A stretch of DNA of 64,000 nucleotides. Origin: an uncultured Collinsella sp. GTDB taxonomy: Bacteria; Actinomycetota; Coriobacteriia; Coriobacteriales; Coriobacteriaceae. Below the pieces are notes generated by a model. It saw only the letters and a list, made by a program, of their open reading frames with translations, was not told where the DNA came from and did no database searches. This document shows, piece after piece, positions 56,152 to 64,000 of the stretch (position 1 is the stretch's first letter; the number at the start of each line of letters is the position of its first letter). A program made the position numbers and the translations under genes. The stretch covers positions 155,682 through 219,681 of the forward strand of contig URRB01000001.1 of the NCBI GenBank assembly GCA_900550195.1, written 5' to 3'.

Positions 56152-56637
56152 TTAGCGCACGCGCTCGATCTCGACACCGCAACTTGCCAGGGGAAGACCG
56201 ACGGGTGCCCAAGGCTTATCGAGCTTAACACGCACGCCAAGCAGCAGGGGGTAACGACGCAGCAGCATCTGGGCTACACCCTCGGCTGCGGCCTCGATAA
56301 GCTTAAACGTATGCTCGCGCAGATAACCATCGACATCGTGGCACACCGAGCCGTAGTCAATCGAGGCGTCCAGGCTATCGTGCTCCCCCGCTGCACGCAG
56401 GTCGGCATAGAGCACCAAGGACACAATGAACTTCTGGCCCAGCGCGTTCTCTTCGGGATACACGCCGTGGTTAGCAAAAACCTCAAGTCCTTCAACGGTG
56501 ATGCGATCGGCATGGCGCAGATCGTCATAGCTCACGTGGGGCACCGCCGTTGCGGTGGATATTTCGCCCCTTCCACGGCGAGCGAGCTCGGCACCTTCAG
56601 TCTTAGTTGCATTCTCGGGCAGTTTTTTGTTACTCAT
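56152..56637 (-). CDS. folB: Dihydroneopterin aldolase
   Basis: 161 residues. After a non-conserved charged extension of about 43 residues the FolB core starts ADRITVEGLEVFANHGVYPEENALGQKFIVSLVLYAD; SIDYGSVCHDVDGYL, FKLIEAAAEGVAQMLL and VRVKLDKPWAPV complete it, with catalytic Glu in YPEE and Lys in KLDKP. Makes 6-hydroxymethyl-dihydropterin in folate synthesis. Third gene after folE and the HD protein. AAGGAG is eight bases upstream. Confidence 0.9.
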   Translation of the reverse strand: MSNKKLPENATKTEGAELARRGRGEISTATAVPHVSYDDLRHADRITVEGLEVFANHGVYPEENALGQKFIVSLVLYADLRAAGEHDSLDASIDYGSVCHDVDGYLREHTFKLIEAAAEGVAQMLLRRYPLLLGVRVKLDKPWAPVGLPLASCGVEIERVR

Positions 56638-56680
56638 CGCGATCGTCTCCTTCGTTTAGAACCCCGACCGCGCAAACTAA

Positions 56681-57262
56681 CTACACGCGAATCGACAGGT
56701 TCTTTTTATCATCGCTCCAGTTGCAAGCATTGCGCGCGGGACATGCAAAGCAGGCGCGCGACGCCTTGTCGGCTGCATAGAGCAGGCGCTCAAGCGGTTG
56801 GCTGTTCACGCGCAGCTTTCGATGGCCCAGAATGGCCGTCTTAATGGCTGCGGCATCGGCCGGCTCAAACGCCACGTCATTGGGCATGCCGCCGAGAATC
56901 GCATCGGCGACGCGCTCGCTTGCAACATCATGGGATATACCCGATTCATACTGTTCATCTTTGCCGATATCGTGAAGAAGCGCCGTGGCGTAAATGACCT
57001 CGCGGTCAAATTCGAGCTGTTCCTCGAGATTCTTAATCCACATAATGCGCGCGACATCCAGCAGATGGTCAATACCGTGGCGGCAAAAGATGCGCCCCGA
57101 TTCCAACTGTGCAATGTTGCCCAGGTGCCGCCGGAACAGCCCGTTGGCACAAATGTAATCAATGCGAGGCATGGCGCCAAAAGGAGTCAGGCCCGAAGCC
57201 ATAAAGCCGCGACGCGGTGTCCCCTCATCGGTCTTCGATGTAAAGTCGTTGACGACTCTCAT
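56681..57262 (-). CDS. HD-domain phosphohydrolase-like protein with C-terminal Cys cluster
   Basis: 193 residues. HD signature CRHGIDHLLDVARIMW, then YATALLHDIGKDEQYESGISHDVASERVADAIL; the C-terminal FACPARNACNW holds two Cys that could bind metal or a cluster together with CRH and the third. It sits between folE and folB, starting two bases after the folE stop. Some pterin pathways use an unusual phosphatase for the dihydroneopterin triphosphate step; that role is inferred from position only. A start at MPRIDYICANG, 30 codons in, is an alternative. Confidence 0.75.
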   Translation of the reverse strand: MRVVNDFTSKTDEGTPRRGFMASGLTPFGAMPRIDYICANGLFRRHLGNIAQLESGRIFCRHGIDHLLDVARIMWIKNLEEQLEFDREVIYATALLHDIGKDEQYESGISHDVASERVADAILGGMPNDVAFEPADAAAIKTAILGHRKLRVNSQPLERLLYAADKASRACFACPARNACNWSDDKKNLSIRV

Positions 57263-57264
57263 GG

Positions 57265-57822
57265 TTAGCGGCCCAGCATCCTAAAGAACCGCTCCTCGAG
57301 CGCCGAATCGGTCTCAAAGACACCGCGGCGAGCGAGCGTCACGGTCTTGGTGCCGGGCTTTTGCACGCCACGCATGGTCATGCACATGTGCTCGGCTTCC
57401 ATCAGCACAATCGCCCCTTGGGGAGCAAGATATTCCATGAGGGCATCGGCAACCTGTGCGCACAGCTGCTCCTGCAGCTGCAGACGACGGGCATAGACCT
57501 CAACCGTGCGAGCAAGCTTAGACAGGCCCGCCACGCGACCGTTAGGGATATAGCCGATCGCAGCCTTGCCATAAAACGGCAGCAGATGGTGTTCGCACAG
57601 CGAGTAAAACGTAATGTCGCGCTCGATAACCAAATCGTTCGAAGCGACGGCAAAAGTTTTGGATAGGTGCTCCTCGGCACTCTGGTCCATACCGCCGGCA
57701 ATCTCGCCATACATACGGGCGACGCGTGCCGGAGTCTCCAGCAAGCCCTCACGAGTTGGGTCCTCGTCTATACCTTCAAGCAGCAGCTTAATGGCAGTCT
57801 CGACTTTTTCCTGATCGACCAT
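57265..57822 (-). CDS. folE: GTP cyclohydrolase I
   Basis: 185 residues. EGIDEDPTREGLLETPARVARMY, FYSLCEHHLLPFYGKAAIGYIP (zinc Cys and His), GLSKLARTVEVYARRLQLQEQL and EHMCMTMRGVQKPG are diagnostic. Converts GTP to 7,8-dihydroneopterin triphosphate, the first step of folate synthesis. First gene of the folE-HD-folB operon; GTGAGG five bases upstream. Confidence 0.95.
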   Translation of the reverse strand: MVDQEKVETAIKLLLEGIDEDPTREGLLETPARVARMYGEIAGGMDQSAEEHLSKTFAVASNDLVIERDITFYSLCEHHLLPFYGKAAIGYIPNGRVAGLSKLARTVEVYARRLQLQEQLCAQVADALMEYLAPQGAIVLMEAEHMCMTMRGVQKPGTKTVTLARRGVFETDSALEERFFRMLGR

Positions 57823-57889
57823 CTGGGCCTCACTTTTTTCGATTTAGCGTTCGCGCTATGGTACCACGCCGGCACGCAACCTCTGCCAC

Positions 57890-58471
57890 CTACATAGTAT
57901 GGGTCGAATAGACCGGATCGTCCCGCCAAAGCTCCACGGCGTCGCAAAGCGCAATGTTCTCACGCTCGGCACGGGCACGCGTGGCGTTCATATCAATCAC
58001 GCGCTGATTGCTCGAGCCCCTAAAGCGCAACGAGATATCGTACAGATCCTGAACGAACGGACCGTCCACCAACATATCGAGGCAGGCGAGAATGCGCTCC
58101 GTCGCCTCAGTATAGTGACGACCGCCCGGCATAAGTTCCTCGAGCACGTCACCGGTAAAGCACCAAATGGTCTTCCCCGACCCCACAGGATAAGTGGCAC
58201 GAACACGCTCAATAAAATCAACGAGTCCCGCCTGGTTCTCGGGTTCCATGGGCTCCCCGCCCAGAATCGTCAGGCCATCGATAAAGGGATGGTCGAGACT
58301 CTCGATGATCTTGTCCTCGACGGTGCGATCAAAGGGCTCGCCCGCAGCAAAATCCCACGCAACAGAGTTAAAGCAGTTCTTGCACCCACGACGGCACCCG
58401 CTCACAAACAGAGAAGTACGAACACCTTCCCCATCAGCAATGTCGAAATACTTAATGTTCGCGTAGTTCAT
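57890..58471 (-). CDS. nrdG: Anaerobic ribonucleotide reductase activating protein
   Basis: 193 residues from ATG 58471. Radical SAM motif CRRGCKNCF (CxxxCxxC) preceded by DGEGVRTSLFVSG, then LTILGGEPMEPEN and WCFTGDVLEEL. Generates the glycyl radical of NrdD. The start at MNYANIKYFDIADG is conserved; GGGAG lies upstream. It is 426 bases downstream of nrdD on the same strand, with a hairpin-rich gap. Confidence 0.92.
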   Translation of the reverse strand: MNYANIKYFDIADGEGVRTSLFVSGCRRGCKNCFNSVAWDFAAGEPFDRTVEDKIIESLDHPFIDGLTILGGEPMEPENQAGLVDFIERVRATYPVGSGKTIWCFTGDVLEELMPGGRHYTEATERILACLDMLVDGPFVQDLYDISLRFRGSSNQRVIDMNATRARAERENIALCDAVELWRDDPVYSTHTM

Positions 58472-58897
58472 AGGTAACTCTCCCGGGAGGACGGGACATA
58501 TCATCCCGTCCTCAAACATTCTCGGCCTGCGGCCTGCGAAACTGCGGGCGGGACGATATGTCCCGGCCTCATGCAAAGGGTAACTCAATGAACGAAGCGA
58601 ACATCGAGTATAGGGTTCGAGGTCCAATAAAAACTGTGTTGCAGCCCAACCGCCATCGCAAGCAAAGCGTTGTTGCAAGTCAACTCATTTCCGCTAAGAA
58701 CTTCGAGGAGTGAGCAGACCGCATGCTGCATCTCGGCTACGTCAACTTGGCTGCCCCGTAGCGAGGCCCCGGACCTTTGCTCGATATGAGTTCCGCACGA
58801 ACAGGAGGCGCCAGTGGCGCCTCCGTCGTGAGCCAGGACTGTCCGAAATAGCGAGCAAATGCCCAAGCGGCCCTCTCGGCTCAGCCCCGGAGCGGTA
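58472..58897. repeat. 426-bp nrdD-nrdG gap with palindromic repeats
   Basis: No convincing gene. Seen are a 10-bp perfect stem GAGGACGGGA / TCCCGTCCTC (58487-58513), a related palindrome with CGGGACGATATGTCCCG (58546-58568) that is a near-complement of the first so the two can also pair with each other, and a 9-bp stem GGAGGCGCC / GGCGCCTCC with AGT loop (58803-58823). They may stabilise the nrdD message or tune nrdG expression. Confidence 0.55.
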
Positions 58898-61120
58898 TTA
58901 GAGATGCAGTACGCGGTCGCGGATCTCCTCGGTTCGACCCTGGTTCCAGAATTGGGTACCGATGTAGCCGCACGTACGACGGGCGACATTCATCTTCTCC
59001 TGATCGCGGTTGCAGCAGTTGGGGCACTCCCACACCAGTTTGCCATCATCCTCGACAATCTTGATCTCGCCGTCGTAGCCGCACACCTGGCAGTAATCGC
59101 TCTTGGTGTTGAGCTCGGCGTACATGATGTTGTCATAGATGTACTGCATCACGCGAATGACAGCCTTGAGGTTGTCCTGCATGTTGGGAACCTCGACGTA
59201 GGAGATAGCACCGCCCGGCGAAAGCTGCTGGAACATGCCCTCAAACTTAAGCTTGTCGAAGGCATCGATCTCCTCGGACACGTGGACGTGATAGCTGTTA
59301 GTGATGTAGCCCTTGTCCGTCACGCCCGGGATAATGCCAAAACGACGCTGCAGGCACTTGGCGAACTTGTAGGTCGTCGACTCCAGCGGCGTGCCGTACA
59401 GCGAGAAATCGATGTCGCTCGCAGCCTTCCACTCCGCGCACTTGTCGTTCATGTGCTGCATGACGGCCATGGCAAACGGCGTGCCCTCCTTCTCGGTGTG
59501 GCTGTGACCCGTCATGTACTTGACGCACTCATACAGACCGGCGTAACCCAGGCTGATGGTGGAATAGCCGCCCACGAGCAGTTTGTCGATCGTCTCACCC
59601 TTCTTAAGGCGCGCCAGGGCGCCGTACTGCCAAAGGATCGGCGCGGCATCCGAAAGCGTGCCCATCAGGCGCTCATGGCGGCACAGCAGGGCCCGGTGGC
59701 ACAGCTCAAGGCGCTCATCGAAGATCTTCCAGAACTTGTCCATATCCTGGTGCGAGCTCAACGCGACATCGGGCAGGTTAATGGTTACAACACCCTGGTT
59801 AAAGCGACCATAGTACTTGGGCTTGTTCGGGTCGTAGTTCAGCGCGTTGGCAACGTTGTTAAAGCCGTTGCCCGAGCGGTCGGGCGTCAAGAAGCTGCGG
59901 CAGCCCATGCAGGTATAGCAGTCGCCGTTACCCGCGGTCTCGCCCTTCGACAGCTTGAGCTCGCGCATCTTTTTCTCGGAGATGTAATCGGGCACCATGC
60001 GCTTGGCAGTGCACTTGGCAGCCAGCTGGGTCAGGTAGAAGTACGGGGAATCCTCGTGAACGTTATCGTCCTCGAGTACATAGATAAGCTTGGGGAATGC
60101 CGGGGTGATCCATACGCCGGCCTCGTTCTTAACGCCCTCGTAGCGCTGGCGAAGCGTCTCCTCCACGATCATGGCAAGGTCGTGCTTCTCCTGAGGCGTA
60201 CGGGCCTCGTTAAGATACATAAAGACCGTCACGAACGGCGCCTGGCCATTGGTGGTCATAAGGGTCACGACCTGATACTGAATCGTCTGGACGCCGCGAC
60301 GGATCTCGTCACGCAGACGGTCCTCAACGACCTCACGGACCTTCTCGGCAGACGCAGAGACACCGAGCTCCTCGAGCTCGCGAGCGACCTCGCCGCGAAT
60401 CTTTTGACGGCTCACCTCGACGAACGGGGCAAGATGGGTCAGCGAAATCGACTGGCCTCCGTACTGGGAGGAAGCAACCTGGGCGATGATCTGCGTCGCG
60501 ATGTTGCAGGCGGTCGAGAAGCTGTGCGGCTTCTCGATCAGCGTACCCGAGATAACAGTGCCGTTCTGGAGCATGTCCTCCAGGTTCACCAGATCGCAGT
60601 TGTGCATGTGCTGGGCAAAGTAATCCGAATCGTGGAAATGGATCAGGCCCTCATTATGGGCATCCACGATCTCTTGAGGCAGCAGCACACGCTGAGTCAG
60701 GTCCTTGGAGATCTCGCCGGCCATGTAGTCACGCTGAACGGAATTGACGGTCGGGTTCTTGTTGGAGTTCTCCTGCTTGACCTCTTCGTTATTGCACTCG
60801 ATCAGCGACAGGATCTTGTCATCGGTCGTGTTCTTCTGGCGCTTCAGGCTCTGAACATAGCGATAGATGATGTAGTGGCGGGCAACCTCGTAGCAGTCGA
60901 GACGCATGATCTCGTCCTCGACCAAATCCTGAATCTCCTCGACCGAAACAGTGTGGCCCGCGTTCTCGCATGCCTCGGCGACGTTTTGCGCCGCGTAAAC
61001 CACCTGGCGGTCGGTAAGACGAGAGCTCTCCTCGACCTCCAAGTTTGCGGCACGGATGGCATTGACGATCTTATCGATGTCAAAGACAACCTCGGTGCCG
61101 CTGCGCTTGATGATCTTCAT
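58898..61120 (-). CDS. nrdD: Anaerobic ribonucleoside-triphosphate reductase
   Basis: 740 residues. N-terminal ATP-cone (VVFDIDKIVNAIRAANLE, about 5-95), catalytic core with HFHDSDYFAQHMHNCDLVNL, and the C-terminal zinc ribbon CQVCGYDG...CPNCC followed by RRTCGYIGTQFWNQGR, whose glycine carries the radical. Reduces NTPs to dNTPs without oxygen, using formate or a thiol system. ATG 61120 is the conserved start. Two NrdR boxes overlap its promoter. Confidence 0.95.
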   Translation of the reverse strand: MKIIKRSGTEVVFDIDKIVNAIRAANLEVEESSRLTDRQVVYAAQNVAEACENAGHTVSVEEIQDLVEDEIMRLDCYEVARHYIIYRYVQSLKRQKNTTDDKILSLIECNNEEVKQENSNKNPTVNSVQRDYMAGEISKDLTQRVLLPQEIVDAHNEGLIHFHDSDYFAQHMHNCDLVNLEDMLQNGTVISGTLIEKPHSFSTACNIATQIIAQVASSQYGGQSISLTHLAPFVEVSRQKIRGEVARELEELGVSASAEKVREVVEDRLRDEIRRGVQTIQYQVVTLMTTNGQAPFVTVFMYLNEARTPQEKHDLAMIVEETLRQRYEGVKNEAGVWITPAFPKLIYVLEDDNVHEDSPYFYLTQLAAKCTAKRMVPDYISEKKMRELKLSKGETAGNGDCYTCMGCRSFLTPDRSGNGFNNVANALNYDPNKPKYYGRFNQGVVTINLPDVALSSHQDMDKFWKIFDERLELCHRALLCRHERLMGTLSDAAPILWQYGALARLKKGETIDKLLVGGYSTISLGYAGLYECVKYMTGHSHTEKEGTPFAMAVMQHMNDKCAEWKAASDIDFSLYGTPLESTTYKFAKCLQRRFGIIPGVTDKGYITNSYHVHVSEEIDAFDKLKFEGMFQQLSPGGAISYVEVPNMQDNLKAVIRVMQYIYDNIMYAELNTKSDYCQVCGYDGEIKIVEDDGKLVWECPNCCNRDQEKMNVARRTCGYIGTQFWNQGRTEEIRDRVLHL

Positions 61121-61345
61121 CCTCTTGCCTCTTTCGCATCGTAGCCTCATCGCGCTTCAGAGCCAAACGATACCCGGCAGGGCTTGCCCCTGTCTTGCGG
61201 CGCCGTCGCGCAATCTGTGTTCTCGATAAACCATAAGTCCTCATGCGGACAATCCTCGCGGCCGATCAAGCGGCTCAAAGACGTGTCCAAATGGGGCGAA
61301 TAAGGTTCTCGTTCTCTGTCCGCCATCTATCATACGACAAAGAGG

Positions 61346-61393
61346 CATCTATATCCTGTATTCTTTTTTTTAGTCAAACACAACATATAGTGT
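61346..61393 (-). promoter_or_regulatory. nrdD promoter with two NrdR boxes
   Basis: On the minus strand -35 TTGACT (61372-61377), 18-base spacer, -10 TATAGA (61348-61353). ACACAACATATAGTGT (plus, 61378-61393) matches the NrdR consensus; a weaker box CATCTATATCCTGTAT lies at 61346-61361. They start 32 bases apart, three helical turns, as NrdR needs. Confidence 0.75.
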
Positions 61394-61687
61394 TTCAGCA
61401 GGTCAAAGCAATTAGTCATTTTGCAGACGCATTAATTATGAGGGGTTCTTGGCAAGTCGGTAAAACGTTACCAACACGGCTACCTGCATGGCAGTTATAA
61501 AACCCCCTGAGTCAAGCCGCTGACAAATCCTACCAAAACCAAGCCGCCCACGCCAAAAGAATCCAAAAGATTATGCTTGACCAACATGTTGCGGTCACGG
61601 TCGGCCAGAACGTATGCAATCTGCCGGCACCTCTACGGGGACCTTGGATCAATATTTGGTGGCATATTTGACGGCGTGCTTGGTAGC
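61394..61687. other. Gene-free stretch between nrdD promoter and tRNA terminator
   Basis: About 290 bases without a supportable gene. A 30-codon minus-strand frame near 61500-61590 has no ribosome site, and other frames break repeatedly. Nothing else is seen. Confidence 0.4.
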
Positions 61688-61724
61688 AAAACAAAACAGC
61701 CCAGAGGACATAGCCTCTGAGCTG
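61688..61724 (-). terminator. Terminator of the tRNA transcript
   Basis: CAGC-CAGAGG / CCTCTG-GCTG stem with six-base loop, followed on the minus strand by TTTTGTTTTGC. Confidence 0.85.
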
Positions 61725-61732
61725 CGAACATT

Positions 61733-61808
61733 TGGTGGGCGTTAGAAGATTTGAACTTCTGACCTCTTCCGTGTCAGGGAAGCGCTCTCCCCCTGAGCTA
61801 AACGCCCA
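61733..61808 (-). tRNA. tRNA-Val (GAC)
   Basis: 76 nt with encoded CCA. Acceptor GGGCGTT/AACGCCC, D-stem GCTC/GAGC, anticodon stem CTTCC/GGAAG with loop CTGACAC (anticodon GAC), T-arm AGAAG/CTTCT with TTCAAAT. Confidence 0.95.
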
Positions 61809-61811
61809 AAT

Positions 61812-61886
61812 GGAGCGGACAACGGGGCTCGAACCCGCGACCCCAACCTTGGCAAGGTTGTGCTCTACCAACTGAGCCATGTCCGC
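61812..61886 (-). tRNA. tRNA-Gly (GCC)
   Basis: 75 nt with encoded CCA. Acceptor GCGGACA/TGTCCGC, D-stem GCTC/GAGC, anticodon stem CAACC/GGTTG with loop TTGCCAA (anticodon GCC), T-arm with GGTTCGAGCC. Three bases upstream of tRNA-Val, same transcript. Confidence 0.95.
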
Positions 61887-61898
61887 TTACGAGGATTA

Positions 61899-61927
61899 AT
61901 CTTACGTGATGCCCGCATCCTATGCAA
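61899..61927 (-). promoter_or_regulatory. Promoter of the tRNA-Gly/tRNA-Val transcript
   Basis: On the minus strand -35 TTGCAT (61922-61927), 17-base spacer, -10 TAAGAT (61899-61904), 12 bases before the tRNA-Gly start. Confidence 0.75.
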
Positions 61928-62027
61928 GAACTTTTTTTAAAAAGTTTTGCAACGCCCTCGCGAACCTCGCGAAGACATCAGCCACCACGGAAGGCGCGGG
62001 CAAACGCAATCTCGCCGCAAGAGACCC

Positions 62028-63761
62028 CTACATCTCACCGAGCATGATCCAGGCAGAGCTGTCCTGCGCGAGCCTGCCGTCTGCAAGCGGTGATGAGGTG
62101 AGCAGGACCCTGCCCGCCGGCAGCTCCACGGGTGCTGCGCCGAAGTTCGTCACACACGCCCAGCCGTTGTCGCGGCGATAGGCGATAACGCCGCCCTCAG
62201 CGCCCTCGGCACCATCCGCAAGACCGGTGCGCCCGTCAAGATCGAGCCACGCAAGATCGTTGGCGCACCCGCGCAGCTTGCGCCGCAGCCAGAGGGCGTC
62301 ACGATAGAGCGCAAGCATCGATGTCGGGTCCACTTCTTCCCTATCGGCAGCATAATCGGAAAACCATGCAGGCTGCGGCAGATGGGGCGCCGCATCGGCG
62401 TCTGCCGGCGAAAACCCAAACGATCCGCCCTGCGCGGGATCGTCCGCCGCCACCCACGGCAGGGGCACACGACAGCCGTCGCGCCCCTTCTCACGCTTCG
62501 GTCCGTGCGTATTGGTCGCAGCAGGGTCTTCGAGTGCAGCCCACGGGATATCAGCCACCTCAAAAAGGCCGAGCTCCTCACCCTGATACACGTATGCCGA
62601 GCCCGGAAGCGTCAGCTCAAGCAAAAGGGCCGCCCGCGCGCGGCGCTCGCCGAGTTCACGGTCCTCGTCATAAGACGACCAGTCGCGCAAGAGCCAGTCG
62701 AGCGCAATCTGGTGGTAGCGCGTCGCCTTGATTTGCGGCAGGGCATAGCGTGTCGCCACGCGCGGCACGTCGTGGTTGGAGAGTACCCAGGTCGAGGCGG
62801 AATCGGATTCGACGGCTGCCTTCAAGCCCTTCTCGATTGCAGTGTGCATGTCATCATAGGTCCAAGTGGCCTTGGCAAACTCAAAGTTGAATGTCTGGCC
62901 AAGCTCGCTGGGACGCGCGTAGAGATACTGGCGCTCGGGCAGCACCCACGCCTCGGCAACGGCACTGCGCGGCGGATTATAGCGGTCGAACACGCGGCGC
63001 CACTCGCGATAGATCTCGTGGACCTCATTGCGGTCCCACAGCGGATGGGTGCCGTCGTCAACCATGTCATCGCCCTCGGCGAGATGCCACCGGTCGAGGT
63101 CATCGCGGTCGAGATCCTTGGCGAGACCCTGCGCCACATCAATGCGAAAGCCGTCGACGCCTCGATCGCTCCAAAACGCCAGGACGTCGCAAAAGAGCGC
63201 GTGAACCTCAGGGCATGACCAGTCAAAGTCCGGCTGCTCGGGCGTAAACATGTGCAGATACCACTGACCGTCCGCAACACGCGTCCATGCGGGGCCGCCA
63301 AAGTTGGCATTCCAATTGGTGGGAGGCAGCTCGCCATGCTCGCCGCGACCATCGCGGAAGATATAACGGGCGCGTTCGGGCGATCCGGGGCCGGCGGCAA
63401 GAGCGGCTTTGAACCAGGGGTGCTGGTTGGATGAATGGTTGGGCACGATGTCGACGATGACCTTGATGCCGCGCGCGTGAGCCGCAGCGATCATGTCATC
63501 GAAGTCGTCAAGCGAGCCGAGACGTGGGTCGACATCGCAGTAGTCCGCCACATCATAGCCGCCATCAACAAGAGGCGAAGGGTAAAACGGGCTCAGCCAG
63601 ATGGCCTCGATACCCAGCCGCTCAAGATAGTCCATCTGCTGGGTAATGCCCGCGATATCGCCCAGACCCGAACCAGTCGAATCCTTAAACGAGCGCGGGT
63701 AGATCTGATAGATCGCGGCATCGGACATCCATGAGCGCGAAGAAGACTTTTCTGTAGCCAT
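62028..63761 (-). CDS. GH13 alpha-glucosidase / oligo-1,6-glucosidase-like
   Basis: 577 residues from ATG 63761. Amylase-barrel regions: I DIVPNHSSN, II GVDGFRIDVA (nucleophile Asp), III VAEAWV (acid Glu), IV LSNHDVPR; opening AAIYQIYPRSFKDSTGSGLGDIAGI. No signal peptide, so it acts on imported oligosaccharides. The VPNHSS and NHDVPR forms match actinobacterial GH13 alpha-glucosidases; exact linkage cannot be told. GGGAG nine bases upstream. No sugar transporter is adjacent. Confidence 0.9.
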   Translation of the reverse strand: MATEKSSSRSWMSDAAIYQIYPRSFKDSTGSGLGDIAGITQQMDYLERLGIEAIWLSPFYPSPLVDGGYDVADYCDVDPRLGSLDDFDDMIAAAHARGIKVIVDIVPNHSSNQHPWFKAALAAGPGSPERARYIFRDGRGEHGELPPTNWNANFGGPAWTRVADGQWYLHMFTPEQPDFDWSCPEVHALFCDVLAFWSDRGVDGFRIDVAQGLAKDLDRDDLDRWHLAEGDDMVDDGTHPLWDRNEVHEIYREWRRVFDRYNPPRSAVAEAWVLPERQYLYARPSELGQTFNFEFAKATWTYDDMHTAIEKGLKAAVESDSASTWVLSNHDVPRVATRYALPQIKATRYHQIALDWLLRDWSSYDEDRELGERRARAALLLELTLPGSAYVYQGEELGLFEVADIPWAALEDPAATNTHGPKREKGRDGCRVPLPWVAADDPAQGGSFGFSPADADAAPHLPQPAWFSDYAADREEVDPTSMLALYRDALWLRRKLRGCANDLAWLDLDGRTGLADGAEGAEGGVIAYRRDNGWACVTNFGAAPVELPAGRVLLTSSPLADGRLAQDSSAWIMLGEM

Positions 63762-64000
63762 GGGGCGTATCTCCCTTGCAACGAGGTTATGCGAGATGCC
63801 CACGATGATACGCCCAAAGCGGACATTCGCGGCAAACAACGCCACAGCCACGACCCAAAACGCTCGCCCCCTCTCGGGTTCAAGCCTCCTGGGACGAATC
63901 GACCGATTAGCGAAAAGAACGGAAGACCCACTTTCCCGGCCACGACAGACACTATGACCCAATCCAGGGGCACGGAAACGACAGGAGCCCCCGCTCGTGA

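Noticed and set aside
58585..58989. 134-codon minus-strand frame between nrdD and nrdG
   Set aside because: Overlaps the end of nrdD in another frame, is Ser/Arg/Cys-rich without motifs, and runs through the hairpin repeats.
58859..61144. 761-codon plus-strand open frame opposite nrdD
   Set aside because: Exact mirror of the nrdD gene; the frame lies open because of high-GC codon bias, and its product is low in recognisable motifs.
61500..61660. Short minus-strand frame encoding a hydrophobic end (LLDSFGVGGLVLVGFVSG)
   Set aside because: No ribosome site and stop codons close upstream; too little to support a gene.

Overview
The window looks like chromosome of a strictly anaerobic, high-GC Gram-positive gut bacterium of the Coriobacteriia, most likely Collinsella or a close relative. 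This is inferred from the gene set and style, not from a marker gene: L-lactate dehydrogenase, anaerobic ribonucleotide reductase (NrdD/NrdG), DUF3793 plus flavodoxin, a UmuC-like polymerase paired with YolD, LL-DAP-type aminotransferase, few operons with long leaders, and a background near 58-60 % GC. No rRNA is present; two tRNAs (Val-GAC, Gly-GCC) lie near 61.8 kb.

Layout. 0-7.2 kb: hairpin-rich start, nucleoid-associated protein, DUF2974 hydrolase, lactate dehydrogenase, aminotransferase, NAD synthetase (all minus strand). 7.3-11.6 kb: a clearly AT-richer island with a DUF2087 protein, an MFS transporter, a large B12-binding-type radical SAM enzyme with winged-helix C-terminus and, straight after it, an overlooked 36-residue peptide gene with a strong ribosome site. 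This is the best candidate in the window for an undescribed system, a radical-SAM peptide (RiPP) pathway. 11.7-19.2 kb: two surface or adaptor-like proteins of unknown role, EttA, an sdpR/sdpI-type pair, TcdA, TatD, then a 233-bp element bounded by perfect 31-bp inverted repeats. 19.2-26.0 kb: an Amadori-product (fructosamine) catabolic operon with FrlB-, FrlC- and FrlD-like proteins, in which the usual permease is replaced by a YfcC transporter and a YtcJ-like amidohydrolase is added, with a GntR/UTRA regulator.

26-31 kb: two HAD phosphatases and a three-gene cassette (unknown protein, ClpP-like protease, soluble VirD4-like ATPase) with no relaxase or T4SS partner. 31-37.6 kb: Pgi, a half-length Fe-ADH-like protein, an SOS-type polymerase operon with tandem LexA-like boxes, a copper-type HMA membrane protein behind a CsoR-like operator, DUF3793 and flavodoxin. 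37.7-40.8 kb: a polar amino-acid ABC importer whose permease carries an exported N-terminal domain. 41-45.5 kb: Nfo, oxidoreductases and two copies of a 78-bp hairpin repeat with compensatory changes. 45.6-51.8 kb: small and secreted proteins, MetY with an upstream 17-codon Cys-containing leader ORF and a divergent LysR regulator, RNase HI, an oxidoreductase and acylphosphatase. 51.8-57.9 kb: Fur-family regulator, HAD, a UreE-like/SlyD-like pair (possible nickel handling), dipeptidase, YgjP-like metallopeptidase and a folE-HD-folB operon. 57.9-64 kb: nrdG, nrdD with two NrdR boxes over the promoter, tRNAs and a GH13 alpha-glucosidase.

Coordinates of starts were re-chosen from ribosome-binding sites; several use GTG or TTG. 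All family assignments are from reading motifs and remembered family patterns; no search was run.
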